Assembly: GCA_016872775.1 (NCBI GenBank)
Contig: VGZA01000006.1
Span: 62,001-126,000 of the forward strand
From: Planctomycetota bacterium
GTDB lineage: Bacteria > Planctomycetota > Planctomycetia > Pirellulales > Pirellulaceae
Direction of reading: 5' to 3'
Length of the DNA: 64,000 nt
A program made the position numbers and the translations under genes. Below the pieces are notes generated by a model. That model saw nothing but the letters and a program-made list of their open reading frames with translations. It was not told the DNA's origin and did not search any database. This document shows positions 43,571 to 52,264 of the stretch, piece by piece (position 1 is the first letter of the stretch; each line of letters begins with the position of its first letter).

Positions 43571-46500
43571 ATAATGTCCGTAGCGGTATCGCCGTCGCTC
43601 TATTCTGTTGCCTGCTATGCTCATCGTTTGCGGCAGCCGAAGACCGCGTCGCGGTGTCGCCGATCTCCGACGAGGACCGCACCTTCTTCGAAAAGGAAGT
43701 TCGTCCGCTGCTCGTGAAACGTTGCTTTGAATGTCACGGCGGGACGAAGGCTCATGGCGGACTTTCGCTGGCCTCCGCGAGTGGCTGGGCGAAAGGCGGG
43801 GAGAGTGGGCCGGCCATCATTCCCGGCAAGCCTGACGAAAGTCGGCTGATCGACGCCGTCAATTATCGTTCCTTGGAAATGCCTCCTGCGGATAAAGGCG
43901 GCAAGCTGCCAGCCGAGGAAATCGCCCTGCTCACGAAATGGGTGGCGATGGGGGCTCCCGATCCGCGCGACGGCAGCGACGTCCTGGGAGGCATGACTCG
44001 GGAAGAGGCACGAAGCTGGTGGGCATTTCAACCGATTCCTCCGACGCCGGCCACTGATATCGCGACCGATGCGAAGCAGATTGACGAACTCGTCCTCCGC
44101 GAGATCCGCCGCCAAGTACTAAACGTTACGCCGGCCGCGGATCGCCGAACGTTACTGCGGCGGCTCGCCTATGACCTCACCGGACTGCCGCCCACACCGG
44201 AGGAGGTCGAAGCGTTCGTCGCCGATCAGTCACCGGGCGCGTGGTCGCTGGTGATCGACCGGTTGCTCGGTTCGCCGCAGTACGGCGTGCAGTGGGGCCG
44301 GCACTGGCTCGACGTCGTGCGCTACGCCGATACGGCCGGCGAGAACTCCGATCGCCCCCTGCCGCATGCCTGGCGTTACCGCAATTGGGTTCTTGACAGT
44401 TTCAACCGCGATTTACCGTTCGATCAATTCGTCCGCATGCAACTCGCCGGTGATCTGCTGACACAAGAACGGAGCGGACCTGAGCGCGCGGAAGGGATCG
44501 TCGCCACCGGTTACCTTGCGATCGCGCGCCGCTTTGGCCACGACATCGACAAGGACATGTACCTGACGCACGAGGACGTCATCGACAACCTCGGCAAGAA
44601 CTTTCTCGGCTTGACGCTCGGTTGCGCCCGGTGTCACGAGCATAAGTACGATCCGGTCAGCGCGGAGGATTATTACGCTCTCTACGGTATTTTCGAGAGC
44701 ACGAAGTTCGCCTTTCCGGGCTGCGAACCCAAGGGCCAGCCACGCGACCTGGTGCCATTGATCTCTCAAGCGGAAGTCGATGCGATCATGAAGCCGTGGC
44801 AGGAGAAGCAAGAGCGACTGAAGCTCGCGTTGCAACGCCGCGCCGAGGTCGCCAAACAGGTATTCACACCCGAAGCTGTCCAGGCGACACGACTGATCGA
44901 GAAGGCCGATGTAAAAGAGGGGGCGTCGGTCGAGCTCATGCCGACGACCGTCGCCGTGCATAAGGGCGAACTTGTACTGCTCACGGTGGAGCCGGGCGGT
45001 AATCACGGCGCGGACAGCACCTTGTGCGCGTTGACTCTTCGGGAATTGGGCGGCCAGCAACGGCAGTGGAGTACGGGGGATCTTCTAGACAATCTCACGG
45101 AGTCCAACCCGCGAACGGTTCACGATGCCGCCTGGTGCTTTGTCGAATTGACCAAAGACGGTCCGGTGTTTCTCGGGGAGAAGGCCGACGCAATCGACGG
45201 CAAGAGTGCTCTGAAGAGGTGGAGTTTTGCGGACACACCGTCCGTGTTCGTCAACACTTCCGACGAGCCGGTGATGGTCTGGACGTTGCTCGCCGCTCGT
45301 TCGTTTTTTGTGCACCCGGGGCAGAATCGCCCCGTGGCGGTTGCCTGGGTCAGTCCGGTGGACGGCAAAATCGCGATCGAAGGCCGAGTGGCCGATGCGC
45401 ATCCGGCTGGCCTGGATGGTGTGGCATTTCGACTTGAACATGTGGCGCGACCCGAAGCCGGTGCTGCGCTCCTGGAGGCGGGACGAATCTTGAGTGAACC
45501 GATGCCGTCACTCGAAGCCGAACCGAAGATCCCGGTTGCGTACGCGGTCGTTGACCAACAAGCGAAGAACGCGAAGTTTCAGGAGCGAGGCGATCCCGAG
45601 AAACCAGGTCGGGAAGTGTCTCGCCGCTGGTTGTCGGTCTTTGGCGGAACCGAGGTTCCGCAAGACGCCGGCAGCGGGCGACGCGAGTTGGGCGACTGGA
45701 TCGCCCGACATCCGCTCGCGGCCAGGGTGATCGTCAATCGAATCTGGGGGTGGCACTTTGGTCGCGGTATTGTGCGCTCTTCCAATGACTTTGGAGCGCG
45801 CGGCGAAGGGCCGACACATCCGGAATTGCTCGACTTCCTGACCTCTCGCTTTGTACAGAGCGGGTACAGTATCAAGGCGCTGCATCGACTGATTCTGCAC
45901 ACGGAGACGTATCAGCGCGCCAGCGCCGCCGTTCTGTCCTCGGATCCGGACAATCGCTGGCTGTCCCACTACAGCCGACGCCGCCTTTCGGCCGAAGAAC
46001 TGCGCGACAGCCTCCTTTTTGCCTCGGGACAACTCGATCTGACGGCCGGAGAAGGCCACCCGTTCCCCGAAGAGAAAACCTGGACCTTCTCGCAACATGC
46101 TCCGTTCAACGCGATCTATCCCACCAACCGCCGCAGCACCTTTTTGATGGTACAGCGTCAGCGTCGGCACCCGTATCTGGCGCTGTTTGATGGCGCCGAC
46201 CCCAACGCGTCGACCCCGGCCCGCCAATCCACGATCGTCCCGACGCAGGCTCTGTACTTCATCAATGATCCCTTCTTCCACGCACAGGCCACGGGACTCG
46301 CAGGTTCCTTGTTGATGGACGCGAGCGACGAGGCTCGAGTGCAGTCCGTGTATCGAACATTGTTCCAGCGCGAACCCTCGCGAACGGAGCGCGAACGGGT
46401 GAGGAGATTTCTCGACAGCTATCCCGGCGACCTGACCGAAAAATGGTCTGCCTGGACCCGCGTCCTGCTGGCCAGCAACGAATTTTTGTTTGTGGAGTAG
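43567..46500 (+). CDS. PSCyt1-PSCyt2-PSD1 cytochrome-like protein, coupled to regulator
   Basis: 977 residues with leader SGIAVALFCCLLCSSFAAAE. Start overlaps the regulator stop as ATGA. PSCyt1 has CFECHGG (about 53) and HGGLSLASASGWAKGGESGP. PSCyt2 has QYGVQWGRHWLDVVRYADTA and CARCHEHKYDPV (about 353), with Glu replacing the usual Asp after CxxCH. The insert at about 440-690 contains VELMPTTVAVHKGELVLLTV and SFFVHPGQNRPVAVAWVSP, then KIAIEGRVADAHPAGLDGV, a carbohydrate-binding-type beta-sandwich common in the family. PSD1 covers about 705-975 (AARVIVNRIWGWHFGRGIV, ALFDGADPNAST). Predicted exported two-heme protein. The DUF1501 partner starts 6 bases after its stop. Confidence 0.95.
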   Translation: MNNVRSGIAVALFCCLLCSSFAAAEDRVAVSPISDEDRTFFEKEVRPLLVKRCFECHGGTKAHGGLSLASASGWAKGGESGPAIIPGKPDESRLIDAVNYRSLEMPPADKGGKLPAEEIALLTKWVAMGAPDPRDGSDVLGGMTREEARSWWAFQPIPPTPATDIATDAKQIDELVLREIRRQVLNVTPAADRRTLLRRLAYDLTGLPPTPEEVEAFVADQSPGAWSLVIDRLLGSPQYGVQWGRHWLDVVRYADTAGENSDRPLPHAWRYRNWVLDSFNRDLPFDQFVRMQLAGDLLTQERSGPERAEGIVATGYLAIARRFGHDIDKDMYLTHEDVIDNLGKNFLGLTLGCARCHEHKYDPVSAEDYYALYGIFESTKFAFPGCEPKGQPRDLVPLISQAEVDAIMKPWQEKQERLKLALQRRAEVAKQVFTPEAVQATRLIEKADVKEGASVELMPTTVAVHKGELVLLTVEPGGNHGADSTLCALTLRELGGQQRQWSTGDLLDNLTESNPRTVHDAAWCFVELTKDGPVFLGEKADAIDGKSALKRWSFADTPSVFVNTSDEPVMVWTLLAARSFFVHPGQNRPVAVAWVSPVDGKIAIEGRVADAHPAGLDGVAFRLEHVARPEAGAALLEAGRILSEPMPSLEAEPKIPVAYAVVDQQAKNAKFQERGDPEKPGREVSRRWLSVFGGTEVPQDAGSGRRELGDWIARHPLAARVIVNRIWGWHFGRGIVRSSNDFGARGEGPTHPELLDFLTSRFVQSGYSIKALHRLILHTETYQRASAAVLSSDPDNRWLSHYSRRRLSAEELRDSLLFASGQLDLTAGEGHPFPEEKTWTFSQHAPFNAIYPTNRRSTFLMVQRQRRHPYLALFDGADPNASTPARQSTIVPTQALYFINDPFFHAQATGLAGSLLMDASDEARVQSVYRTLFQREPSRTERERVRRFLDSYPGDLTEKWSAWTRVLLASNEFLFVE

Positions 46501-46506
46501 ACGAGG

Positions 46507-47913
46507 ATGAACTATCGCGTATTGCCAGCTGCTCCCTCGCGGCGAACGTTCCTGCGTTCCGCTGCCGCGGGATCAGTGCTTTTTCCCGGCATCGTACAGC
46601 AACTGCTCGCCGATGGGGGCGACCCGCTTGCTCCGCGCGAACCGCACTTTCCAGCGAAGGCCAGGAATGTCATTTTCCTATTTATGACAGGAGGAGTTTC
46701 GCATGTCGACACATTTGATCCGAAGCCGGAGCTGACGAAACAACATGGTGCGGAGATCAAGGCCGATCATCCGGAAATCAAGAACCGGCCCGGCTATGAA
46801 CGGATTTTCCTGAAGCGCCCGCAATGGGAATTCAAACCACACGGCCAGTGTGGGACTGAAGTCAGTACGCTCTTTCCTCATGTCGCTGAACGTGTCGATG
46901 ACATCGCGTTGATCCGTTCGATGCATACGTCCCATTCGAATCACTACAACGCCACACTCGGCATGCACACCGGTTCGTTCGCGTTCTCGCGGCCAAGCAT
47001 CGGCTCGTGGGTCACTTACGGGTTGGGTACGCTCAATCGTAACCTGCCCGGGTTCGTGGTCATCGCGCCCGCGCAAACCTATGCCGGTACGCAAGTTTAC
47101 GCTAATGACTTCCTTCCCGGCGCCTACCAGGGAACGCTGGTCGTACCTGGTGCCGAGCCGATTGCCAATGTTCGCCCGCGCGTGCCAACCGATCGTCAAC
47201 AACTGGAGTTGGCCGCCCTGCAGGAATTGAACACTGAACATCTCGCAGCGCGATCGAACGATCCCCAACTGGCCGCTCGATTGCGGACCTTCGAAACAGC
47301 GTTCGGAATGCAGATGGCGGTGCCCGATGCGTTTGACTTCACAAAAGAAACCGCCGCGACGCTGGAAAGTTATGGTCTGAGTCTTGACCAGAAATCCGGC
47401 TTCGGCTGGCAATGCCTGGCGGCCCGACGACTCATCGAACGCGGAGTACGATTCGTTGAGTTGATCGATGTCGGATCATCCAACAACTGGGATGCGCACG
47501 GCGACATGATGACACACGTGCCCCTGGCCAAGAATGTCGACCAGCCGATCGCGGCCTTGATACAGGATTTGAAGCTTCGCGGAATGTTCGACGAGACACT
47601 GATCGTATGGACGACGGAGTTCGGGCGCACACCGTTCAACAACACGGCGGACGCGAAAGGTCGCGAACATCATCCCTGGGCGTTCAGTTCGTGGCTAGCC
47701 GGAGCTGGCGTGAAGCGCGGCTATGTGCATGGAACGACCGACGAGATTGGGCTTCGGGCGGCTGACAATCCGGTTCACGTGCGCGACTTCCACGCGACGA
47801 TCCTGCGACTGATGGGTTTCGATCACGAACGACTCACCTACCGCCACGCCGGCCTCGATTACCGCCTCACCGGCGTTGAGGGGGCGAAGGTGGTGAAGGA
47901 GATTCTGGCATGA
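46507..47913 (+). CDS. DUF1501 protein, Tat-exported, partner of PSD1 at 43567
   Basis: 468 residues. It starts 6 bases after the PSD1 stop. Leader SRRTFLRSAAAGSVLFPG, twin-arginine-like. Domain entry FLFMTGGVSHVDTFDPKPEL. Metal-site candidates are WDAH (about 328), TEFGRTPFNN (about 371) and GREHHPWAF (about 385). The tail DYRLTGVEGAKVVKEILA differs slightly from the DVHG form. The stop overlaps the next PSD1 start by four bases (ATGA), so this gene joins two consecutive PSD1/DUF1501 pairs into one translated string. The function is unknown. Confidence 0.94.
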   Translation: MNYRVLPAAPSRRTFLRSAAAGSVLFPGIVQQLLADGGDPLAPREPHFPAKARNVIFLFMTGGVSHVDTFDPKPELTKQHGAEIKADHPEIKNRPGYERIFLKRPQWEFKPHGQCGTEVSTLFPHVAERVDDIALIRSMHTSHSNHYNATLGMHTGSFAFSRPSIGSWVTYGLGTLNRNLPGFVVIAPAQTYAGTQVYANDFLPGAYQGTLVVPGAEPIANVRPRVPTDRQQLELAALQELNTEHLAARSNDPQLAARLRTFETAFGMQMAVPDAFDFTKETAATLESYGLSLDQKSGFGWQCLAARRLIERGVRFVELIDVGSSNNWDAHGDMMTHVPLAKNVDQPIAALIQDLKLRGMFDETLIVWTTEFGRTPFNNTADAKGREHHPWAFSSWLAGAGVKRGYVHGTTDEIGLRAADNPVHVRDFHATILRLMGFDHERLTYRHAGLDYRLTGVEGAKVVKEILA

Positions 47914-50759
47914 GTTCCACGAAGAATGACGGCCGATTGTGCGGAGTCGTTCCGCGACTCCGCGCCGGGTTGCCAGGCAACCCGGCAACAATCAGCAGCC
48001 CGGTCACGGTCATCGTTCTCAGCGTACTGAGCCTGCTTGGACCCGGCGCCGCAACACAGGCCGATGAACCACGCGCTGCGACCGCGGAGCAGATCAGCTT
48101 CTTCGAGTCAAAGATTCGGCCGCTTTTTGCCAAACATTGTTACGAGTGTCACGGTGAGGCCGCCGCCGAAGGCAAATTGCGGCTCGATACGAAGAATGGC
48201 TGGGAACGAGGCGGCGAACGTGGGCCGACGATCGTGCCGGGGGATCCTTCGTCAAGCCTGCTCATGCGGGCTGTCTCCTATCGCGACGACAAACTCAAGA
48301 TGCCTCCGCCGGATACCGGCGACAAACTGAACGATGCCGAAATCGAGGACTTGCGGAGCTGGATTCGAAACGGCGCCCACGATCCGCGCAGCGGTACAAA
48401 GGTCGTCACCGATCTGGAGAAGGCCGCCCGCGAGCACTGGGCGTTTCAGCCGATCGTCGCTCCGCATGTCGCCGACAATTCTCATCCGATCGATTTTCTC
48501 ATCGAACGCAAACATCGCGAGCAGAATATCGTCGCGACCGAGCCGGCCGATGCCCGGACACTTGTTCGACGCATGAGCTTCGATTTGCTGGGCCTGCCAC
48601 CGAGCGCGGAGGAGATCAGCGAGTTTGAAAAGGAATTCGCTGCGGAATCGCTCCGCAATTCCGCGTCGAGTCAGGGAGTGACTCGGCCGCAGAACGAAAC
48701 GCATCCGCCGCCTTCATCACCACAGACCATCAAGCGGCTGATCGACCGTCTCTTGCAGAGCCCGCATTATGGCGAACGCTGGGGGCGCCACTGGCTCGAT
48801 GTCGCCCGGTATTCGGATGCGAAGGATGGCGTGCTGATGTATGGCGATGGTCGCATTCGGCCCTTTGCCTACACCTACCGCGACTACGTCATTCGGGCTT
48901 TCAATGACGACAAACCTTTTGATCAGTTCGTGCGCGAGCAGCTCGCCGCCGACCAGTTGAATCTTCCCGCGGATTCACCCGACTTTGCGGCGATGGGATT
49001 GCTGACACTCGGTCGGATGTTCGACAGCAATCGACACGACGTGATCGATGACCAGATCGATGTGATCGGTCGCGGCTTCCTGGGACTCTCGGTGGCCTGC
49101 GCACGATGCCACGATCACAAGTTCGATCCGGTTCCGACGGCCGATTATTACTCGCTGTATGGTGTCTTCGCCAGTTGCATCGAGCCGTACGACCGTCCTC
49201 GAATCGGACCGGTGACCGAGGCAGGTCAGGCGTTCGAACAGGAATTCGCCGCGAAACTGAAGGAAATTGAAGGCCAGCAGGCCAACCATTACACGGAAAC
49301 ACTGAAGATCGCCAGGGAGCGAACGCCTGACTACCTTATCCATGTTGCGACTACGCAGCCGGACGTTTCCGAAACAGCGATCTTCTTCCTGTCATTGACG
49401 CCTGAGCAGCTGCGACCGCAGATCACCAAGCGCTGGCGGCAACTGATCGCGCGGCGGGCATTTACGGACGATCCGATCTTCGGTCCCTGGTCCGATCTGC
49501 AACACGATCTGGCTCTCAAGCCGGAAGCATGGAAGGCCCGCGGCATCGATTCACGAATCATCGATGGACTTGTGGCTGCCCAGCCGACTTCGATGGCCGA
49601 CGTCGCTCGAATCTACGGCAACGTGATCCGGGACGCGTGGACGACAGGCGGCGGCGGCGAGAGCGATCCGCTCGTCGCGCTGTTGGTGGCGCGGGACGGA
49701 CCGGTCTGGTTTCCCATTCGAGATGTGGCCTTTTACTTATCAAGGCAACCGGGGGACGCTTATCGTGGTCTGTTAGGGCAACTGGATGCGATCGCCGTGA
49801 AGCACAAGGACGCCGCTTCGCGGGCGATGACGGTTCACGATGCCGAAGTGCTGTGCGATCCCGTGATCTATCAACGCGGGGATCCCAGCGCGCGCGGCAC
49901 ACCGGTACCGCGCCGATTCCTGGAGATCCTGTCGCCCGAAAATCGCCCGGCATTTTCCCAAGGCGGAGGGAGGCTCGAACTCGCCAATGCGATCGCCTCG
50001 CCAGCCAATCCGCTCACGGCCCGCGTCTGGGTCAATCGGGTCTGGATGCATCACTTCGGCGATTCGCTGCTGGAGAATCCCAGCGATTTCGGCCTGCAGG
50101 CAAAGCGACCCGTACAGCACGATCTGTTGGATTTCCTCGCCGACTATTTCATCAAGCATGGCTGGCGAACGAAACCACTCCACGAGCTGATTCTCTCCTC
50201 GCGTGCCTATCAGCGCTCGTCGCAGTTTCCCGAGACCGAAGCGATGGCACAGCAGCGTCAACGCGATCCGTCCAACTCGCTGTTGTGGAGATCCAATCGT
50301 CGGCGACTTGACTTTGAGCAGATGCGGGACACGATGTTGACCGTGGCCGGCGAATTGGATGCAACCATGTTTGGACGACCCGCGGTCGTTACGGACGATG
50401 CGAATCGCCGCCGCACGGTTTACGCCTTCGTCGAACGACAGAACATCCCGGCCATGGTACAGACCTTCGACTTTGCCAACGCCGACACATCCACTCCCCG
50501 CCGAAGCATGACCACGGTTCCGCAGCAGGCGCTGTTCGCGTTGAATTCGACGTTTATGCTGGCCCGTTCCGATGCGCTGGCGAAGCGCGTTGCCGACACC
50601 GAGCCAGCGCGACGCGTACCACGCCTGTATGCCGTCGCGCTGGGCCGCGAGCCGACTCCTGCCGAGGTGGAACTGTGCGAGAGTTTCCTGGCGGCCGGGA
50701 CGCTTGAGCAACTTGCCCAAGTGTTGTTAATGAGCAATGAACTGATGTTTGTGGATTGA
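47910..50759 (+). CDS. PSCyt1-PSCyt2-PSD1 cytochrome-like protein with repeat-encoded inserts
   Basis: 949 residues; start overlaps the DUF1501 stop (ATGA). The first 30 residues (GRLCGVVPRLRAGLPGNPAT) are encoded by two adjacent palindromes and precede a normal leader core, VTVIVLSVLSLLGPGAA. No start codon lies between the palindromes and the leader core, which supports the long form. PSCyt1 has CYECHGE (about 77). PSCyt2 (DUF1549) is interrupted at about 244-270 by a stretch rich in S, N, Q and P that is encoded by another palindrome pair; its paralogues lack it. CARCHDHKFDPV is at about 397 and PSD1 at about 684-949 (NPLTARVWVNRVWMHHFGDS). The DUF1501 partner follows 68 bases downstream. 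Predicted exported heme protein; the added segments probably form surface loops. Confidence 0.93.
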   Translation: MSSTKNDGRLCGVVPRLRAGLPGNPATISSPVTVIVLSVLSLLGPGAATQADEPRAATAEQISFFESKIRPLFAKHCYECHGEAAAEGKLRLDTKNGWERGGERGPTIVPGDPSSSLLMRAVSYRDDKLKMPPPDTGDKLNDAEIEDLRSWIRNGAHDPRSGTKVVTDLEKAAREHWAFQPIVAPHVADNSHPIDFLIERKHREQNIVATEPADARTLVRRMSFDLLGLPPSAEEISEFEKEFAAESLRNSASSQGVTRPQNETHPPPSSPQTIKRLIDRLLQSPHYGERWGRHWLDVARYSDAKDGVLMYGDGRIRPFAYTYRDYVIRAFNDDKPFDQFVREQLAADQLNLPADSPDFAAMGLLTLGRMFDSNRHDVIDDQIDVIGRGFLGLSVACARCHDHKFDPVPTADYYSLYGVFASCIEPYDRPRIGPVTEAGQAFEQEFAAKLKEIEGQQANHYTETLKIARERTPDYLIHVATTQPDVSETAIFFLSLTPEQLRPQITKRWRQLIARRAFTDDPIFGPWSDLQHDLALKPEAWKARGIDSRIIDGLVAAQPTSMADVARIYGNVIRDAWTTGGGGESDPLVALLVARDGPVWFPIRDVAFYLSRQPGDAYRGLLGQLDAIAVKHKDAASRAMTVHDAEVLCDPVIYQRGDPSARGTPVPRRFLEILSPENRPAFSQGGGRLELANAIASPANPLTARVWVNRVWMHHFGDSLLENPSDFGLQAKRPVQHDLLDFLADYFIKHGWRTKPLHELILSSRAYQRSSQFPETEAMAQQRQRDPSNSLLWRSNRRRLDFEQMRDTMLTVAGELDATMFGRPAVVTDDANRRRTVYAFVERQNIPAMVQTFDFANADTSTPRRSMTTVPQQALFALNSTFMLARSDALAKRVADTEPARRVPRLYAVALGREPTPAEVELCESFLAAGTLEQLAQVLLMSNELMFVD
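47941..47986. repeat. Two adjacent palindromes within PSD1 5' coding region
   Basis: GCGGAGTCGT and GCGACTCCGC pair around TCC (47941-47963; one G-T pair). GCCGGGTTGCC and GGCAACCCGGC follow at once, separated by a single A (47964-47986). Both are translated as the N-terminal extension of the PSD1 protein. Strong hairpins so close to a start codon could also affect translation. Confidence 0.75.
48642..48685. repeat. Two adjacent palindromes inserted in frame in DUF1549 domain
   Basis: GCGGAATCGC and GCAATTCCGC pair around TCC with one mismatch (48642-48664). CGAGTCA and TGACTCG pair around GGGAG (48667-48685). The encoded residues AESLRNSASSQGVTRPQNET have no counterpart in the other PSCyt2 domains of this window, where the flanking helix and the RLL-SPHYGERWGRHW block are nearly contiguous. 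Confidence 0.75.
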
Positions 50760-50764
50760 GTCCC

Positions 50765-50793
50765 GTAGCCGAGCTGCGGAGCAACTCGGCTAC
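50765..50793. repeat. GGA-triloop palindrome, most complete copy
   Basis: GTAGCCGAGCTGC and GCAACTCGGCTAC pair around GGA, 13 bases each with a single mismatch. It lies 5 bases after the PSD1 stop and before the DUF1501 start at 50828. This copy shows the full GTAG to CTAC ends of the family. Confidence 0.8.
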
Positions 50794-50827
50794 AAAGAAC
50801 CTGAGATGAACCAAGGGGGCACCTGCC

Positions 50828-52240
50828 ATGCCAAGCGACTCCCATACACTTTCGCGACGCGATCTCCTGGCGACGATCGGCACCGGTATCGGCTGGCTGG
50901 CCTTGCCCGGCATGCTCCAGGCCGACGTGGAGACCAACGCGAATCCATTGGCGCCACGCAACCCGCATTTTCCCGCACGCGCCAAGCATATCATTCACAT
51001 CTATTTAAATGGTGGCCCTTCACAAGTCGACACCTGGGACCCGAAAACGGAGCTTACGAAGTGGGGCGGCAAAAAACTGCCGCTGGGAAATCTGACCACC
51101 GAACGCGAAACCGGCGTCGCACTCGCTTCGCCCTTCCAGTTCGCTCAGTACGGTGACAGCGGACTCTGGTGCAGCGAGGTTTTCCAGCAGACCGCAAGTC
51201 GCCATGCCGACCGGATCTGTGTCGTTCGTTCGATGTACGCCAACACGCCCAATCACGAACAGAGCATGCGGTTGATGAATACGGGCGACGAACGGTTATC
51301 GCGCCCGAGTTACGGTTCGTGGTTGACCTACGGGCTGGGCTGCGAAAACCAGAATCTGCCAGGGTTTGTCACGCTCTGCCCCGGATTGCCCGTCGCTGAC
51401 TCTTCGAATTGGCGCAGCGCTTTTCTGCCGGGGATTTATCAGGGGACCTATCTCGACACACGCAAGACGAAAGTCACCGAACTGATCGCCAACATTCAGA
51501 GTCCGCGTACGGATCCGTCGGGTCAGCGCCGGCAATTGGACCTGTTGACGAATTTGAATCGGCGGCACCAGGCTACTCGACGTGAGGATCCTAATCTCGA
51601 GGCCCGCATCCAGTCTTTTGAACTGGCCTATCGGATGCAGATGGAGGCCACCGATGCACTCGATATCTCCCAGGAGACAAAAGCGATTCAGGACCTCTAC
51701 AAGGCGGAGACGGTCCACGGGCGACAATTGCTGATCGCACGCCGGCTGATTGAACGAGGAGTGCGCGTCGTGCAGTGCTACCACGGGGACGTACAACCGT
51801 GGGACTCGCACAGCAACCTGGCAGACGAACACCGCCGATTAGGGAATGAATGCGATGGTCCGATCGCGGCTTTGCTCACTGACCTGCTGCAGAGAGGGCT
51901 CTTGGATCAGACGTTGGTTCTCTGCGGCGGCGAATTTGGACGCACTCCGGCGGTCGAAATCCCGATCGGTGGCGGCAATCCTACCGGCCGCGATCACAAC
52001 CACCACGGCTTCTCAATCTGGATGGCCGGCGGTGGCGTTCGAGGAGGATTCGCCTACGGCGCGACCGACGAGTTTGGCTATCGAGCCGTCGAGAATCGCG
52101 TTCACGTTCGAGATATCCACGCTACGATGCTGCATCTGATGGGCTTCGATCACAAACGGCTCACCTACCGCCACGCTGGCCTCGATTTCCGACTTACCGG
52201 CATCGAGGAAGCCCACTTGGTGCGAGAAATCATGGCGTGA
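50828..52240 (+). CDS. DUF1501 protein, Tat-exported, partner of PSD1 at 47910
   Basis: 470 residues. AAGGGGG precedes the ATG. The leader SRRDLLATIGTGIGWLALPG is twin-arginine-like. Domain entry IYLNGGPSQVDTWDPKTELT. Metal-site candidates are WDSH (about 325), GEFGRTP (about 368) and GRDHNHHGF (about 388), with NHH replacing HHP. A longer loop, AVEIPIGGGNPT, precedes the last motif. The tail DFRLTGIEEAHLVREIMA resembles the copy at 46507. It is the fourth PSD1/DUF1501-type gene after the FadR-type regulator and probably the last of that string. The palindrome at 50765 separates it from its partner. Confidence 0.94.
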   Translation: MPSDSHTLSRRDLLATIGTGIGWLALPGMLQADVETNANPLAPRNPHFPARAKHIIHIYLNGGPSQVDTWDPKTELTKWGGKKLPLGNLTTERETGVALASPFQFAQYGDSGLWCSEVFQQTASRHADRICVVRSMYANTPNHEQSMRLMNTGDERLSRPSYGSWLTYGLGCENQNLPGFVTLCPGLPVADSSNWRSAFLPGIYQGTYLDTRKTKVTELIANIQSPRTDPSGQRRQLDLLTNLNRRHQATRREDPNLEARIQSFELAYRMQMEATDALDISQETKAIQDLYKAETVHGRQLLIARRLIERGVRVVQCYHGDVQPWDSHSNLADEHRRLGNECDGPIAALLTDLLQRGLLDQTLVLCGGEFGRTPAVEIPIGGGNPTGRDHNHHGFSIWMAGGGVRGGFAYGATDEFGYRAVENRVHVRDIHATMLHLMGFDHKRLTYRHAGLDFRLTGIEEAHLVREIMA

Positions 52241-52264
52241 GCACAAACAGCGCGGATTTCCACC

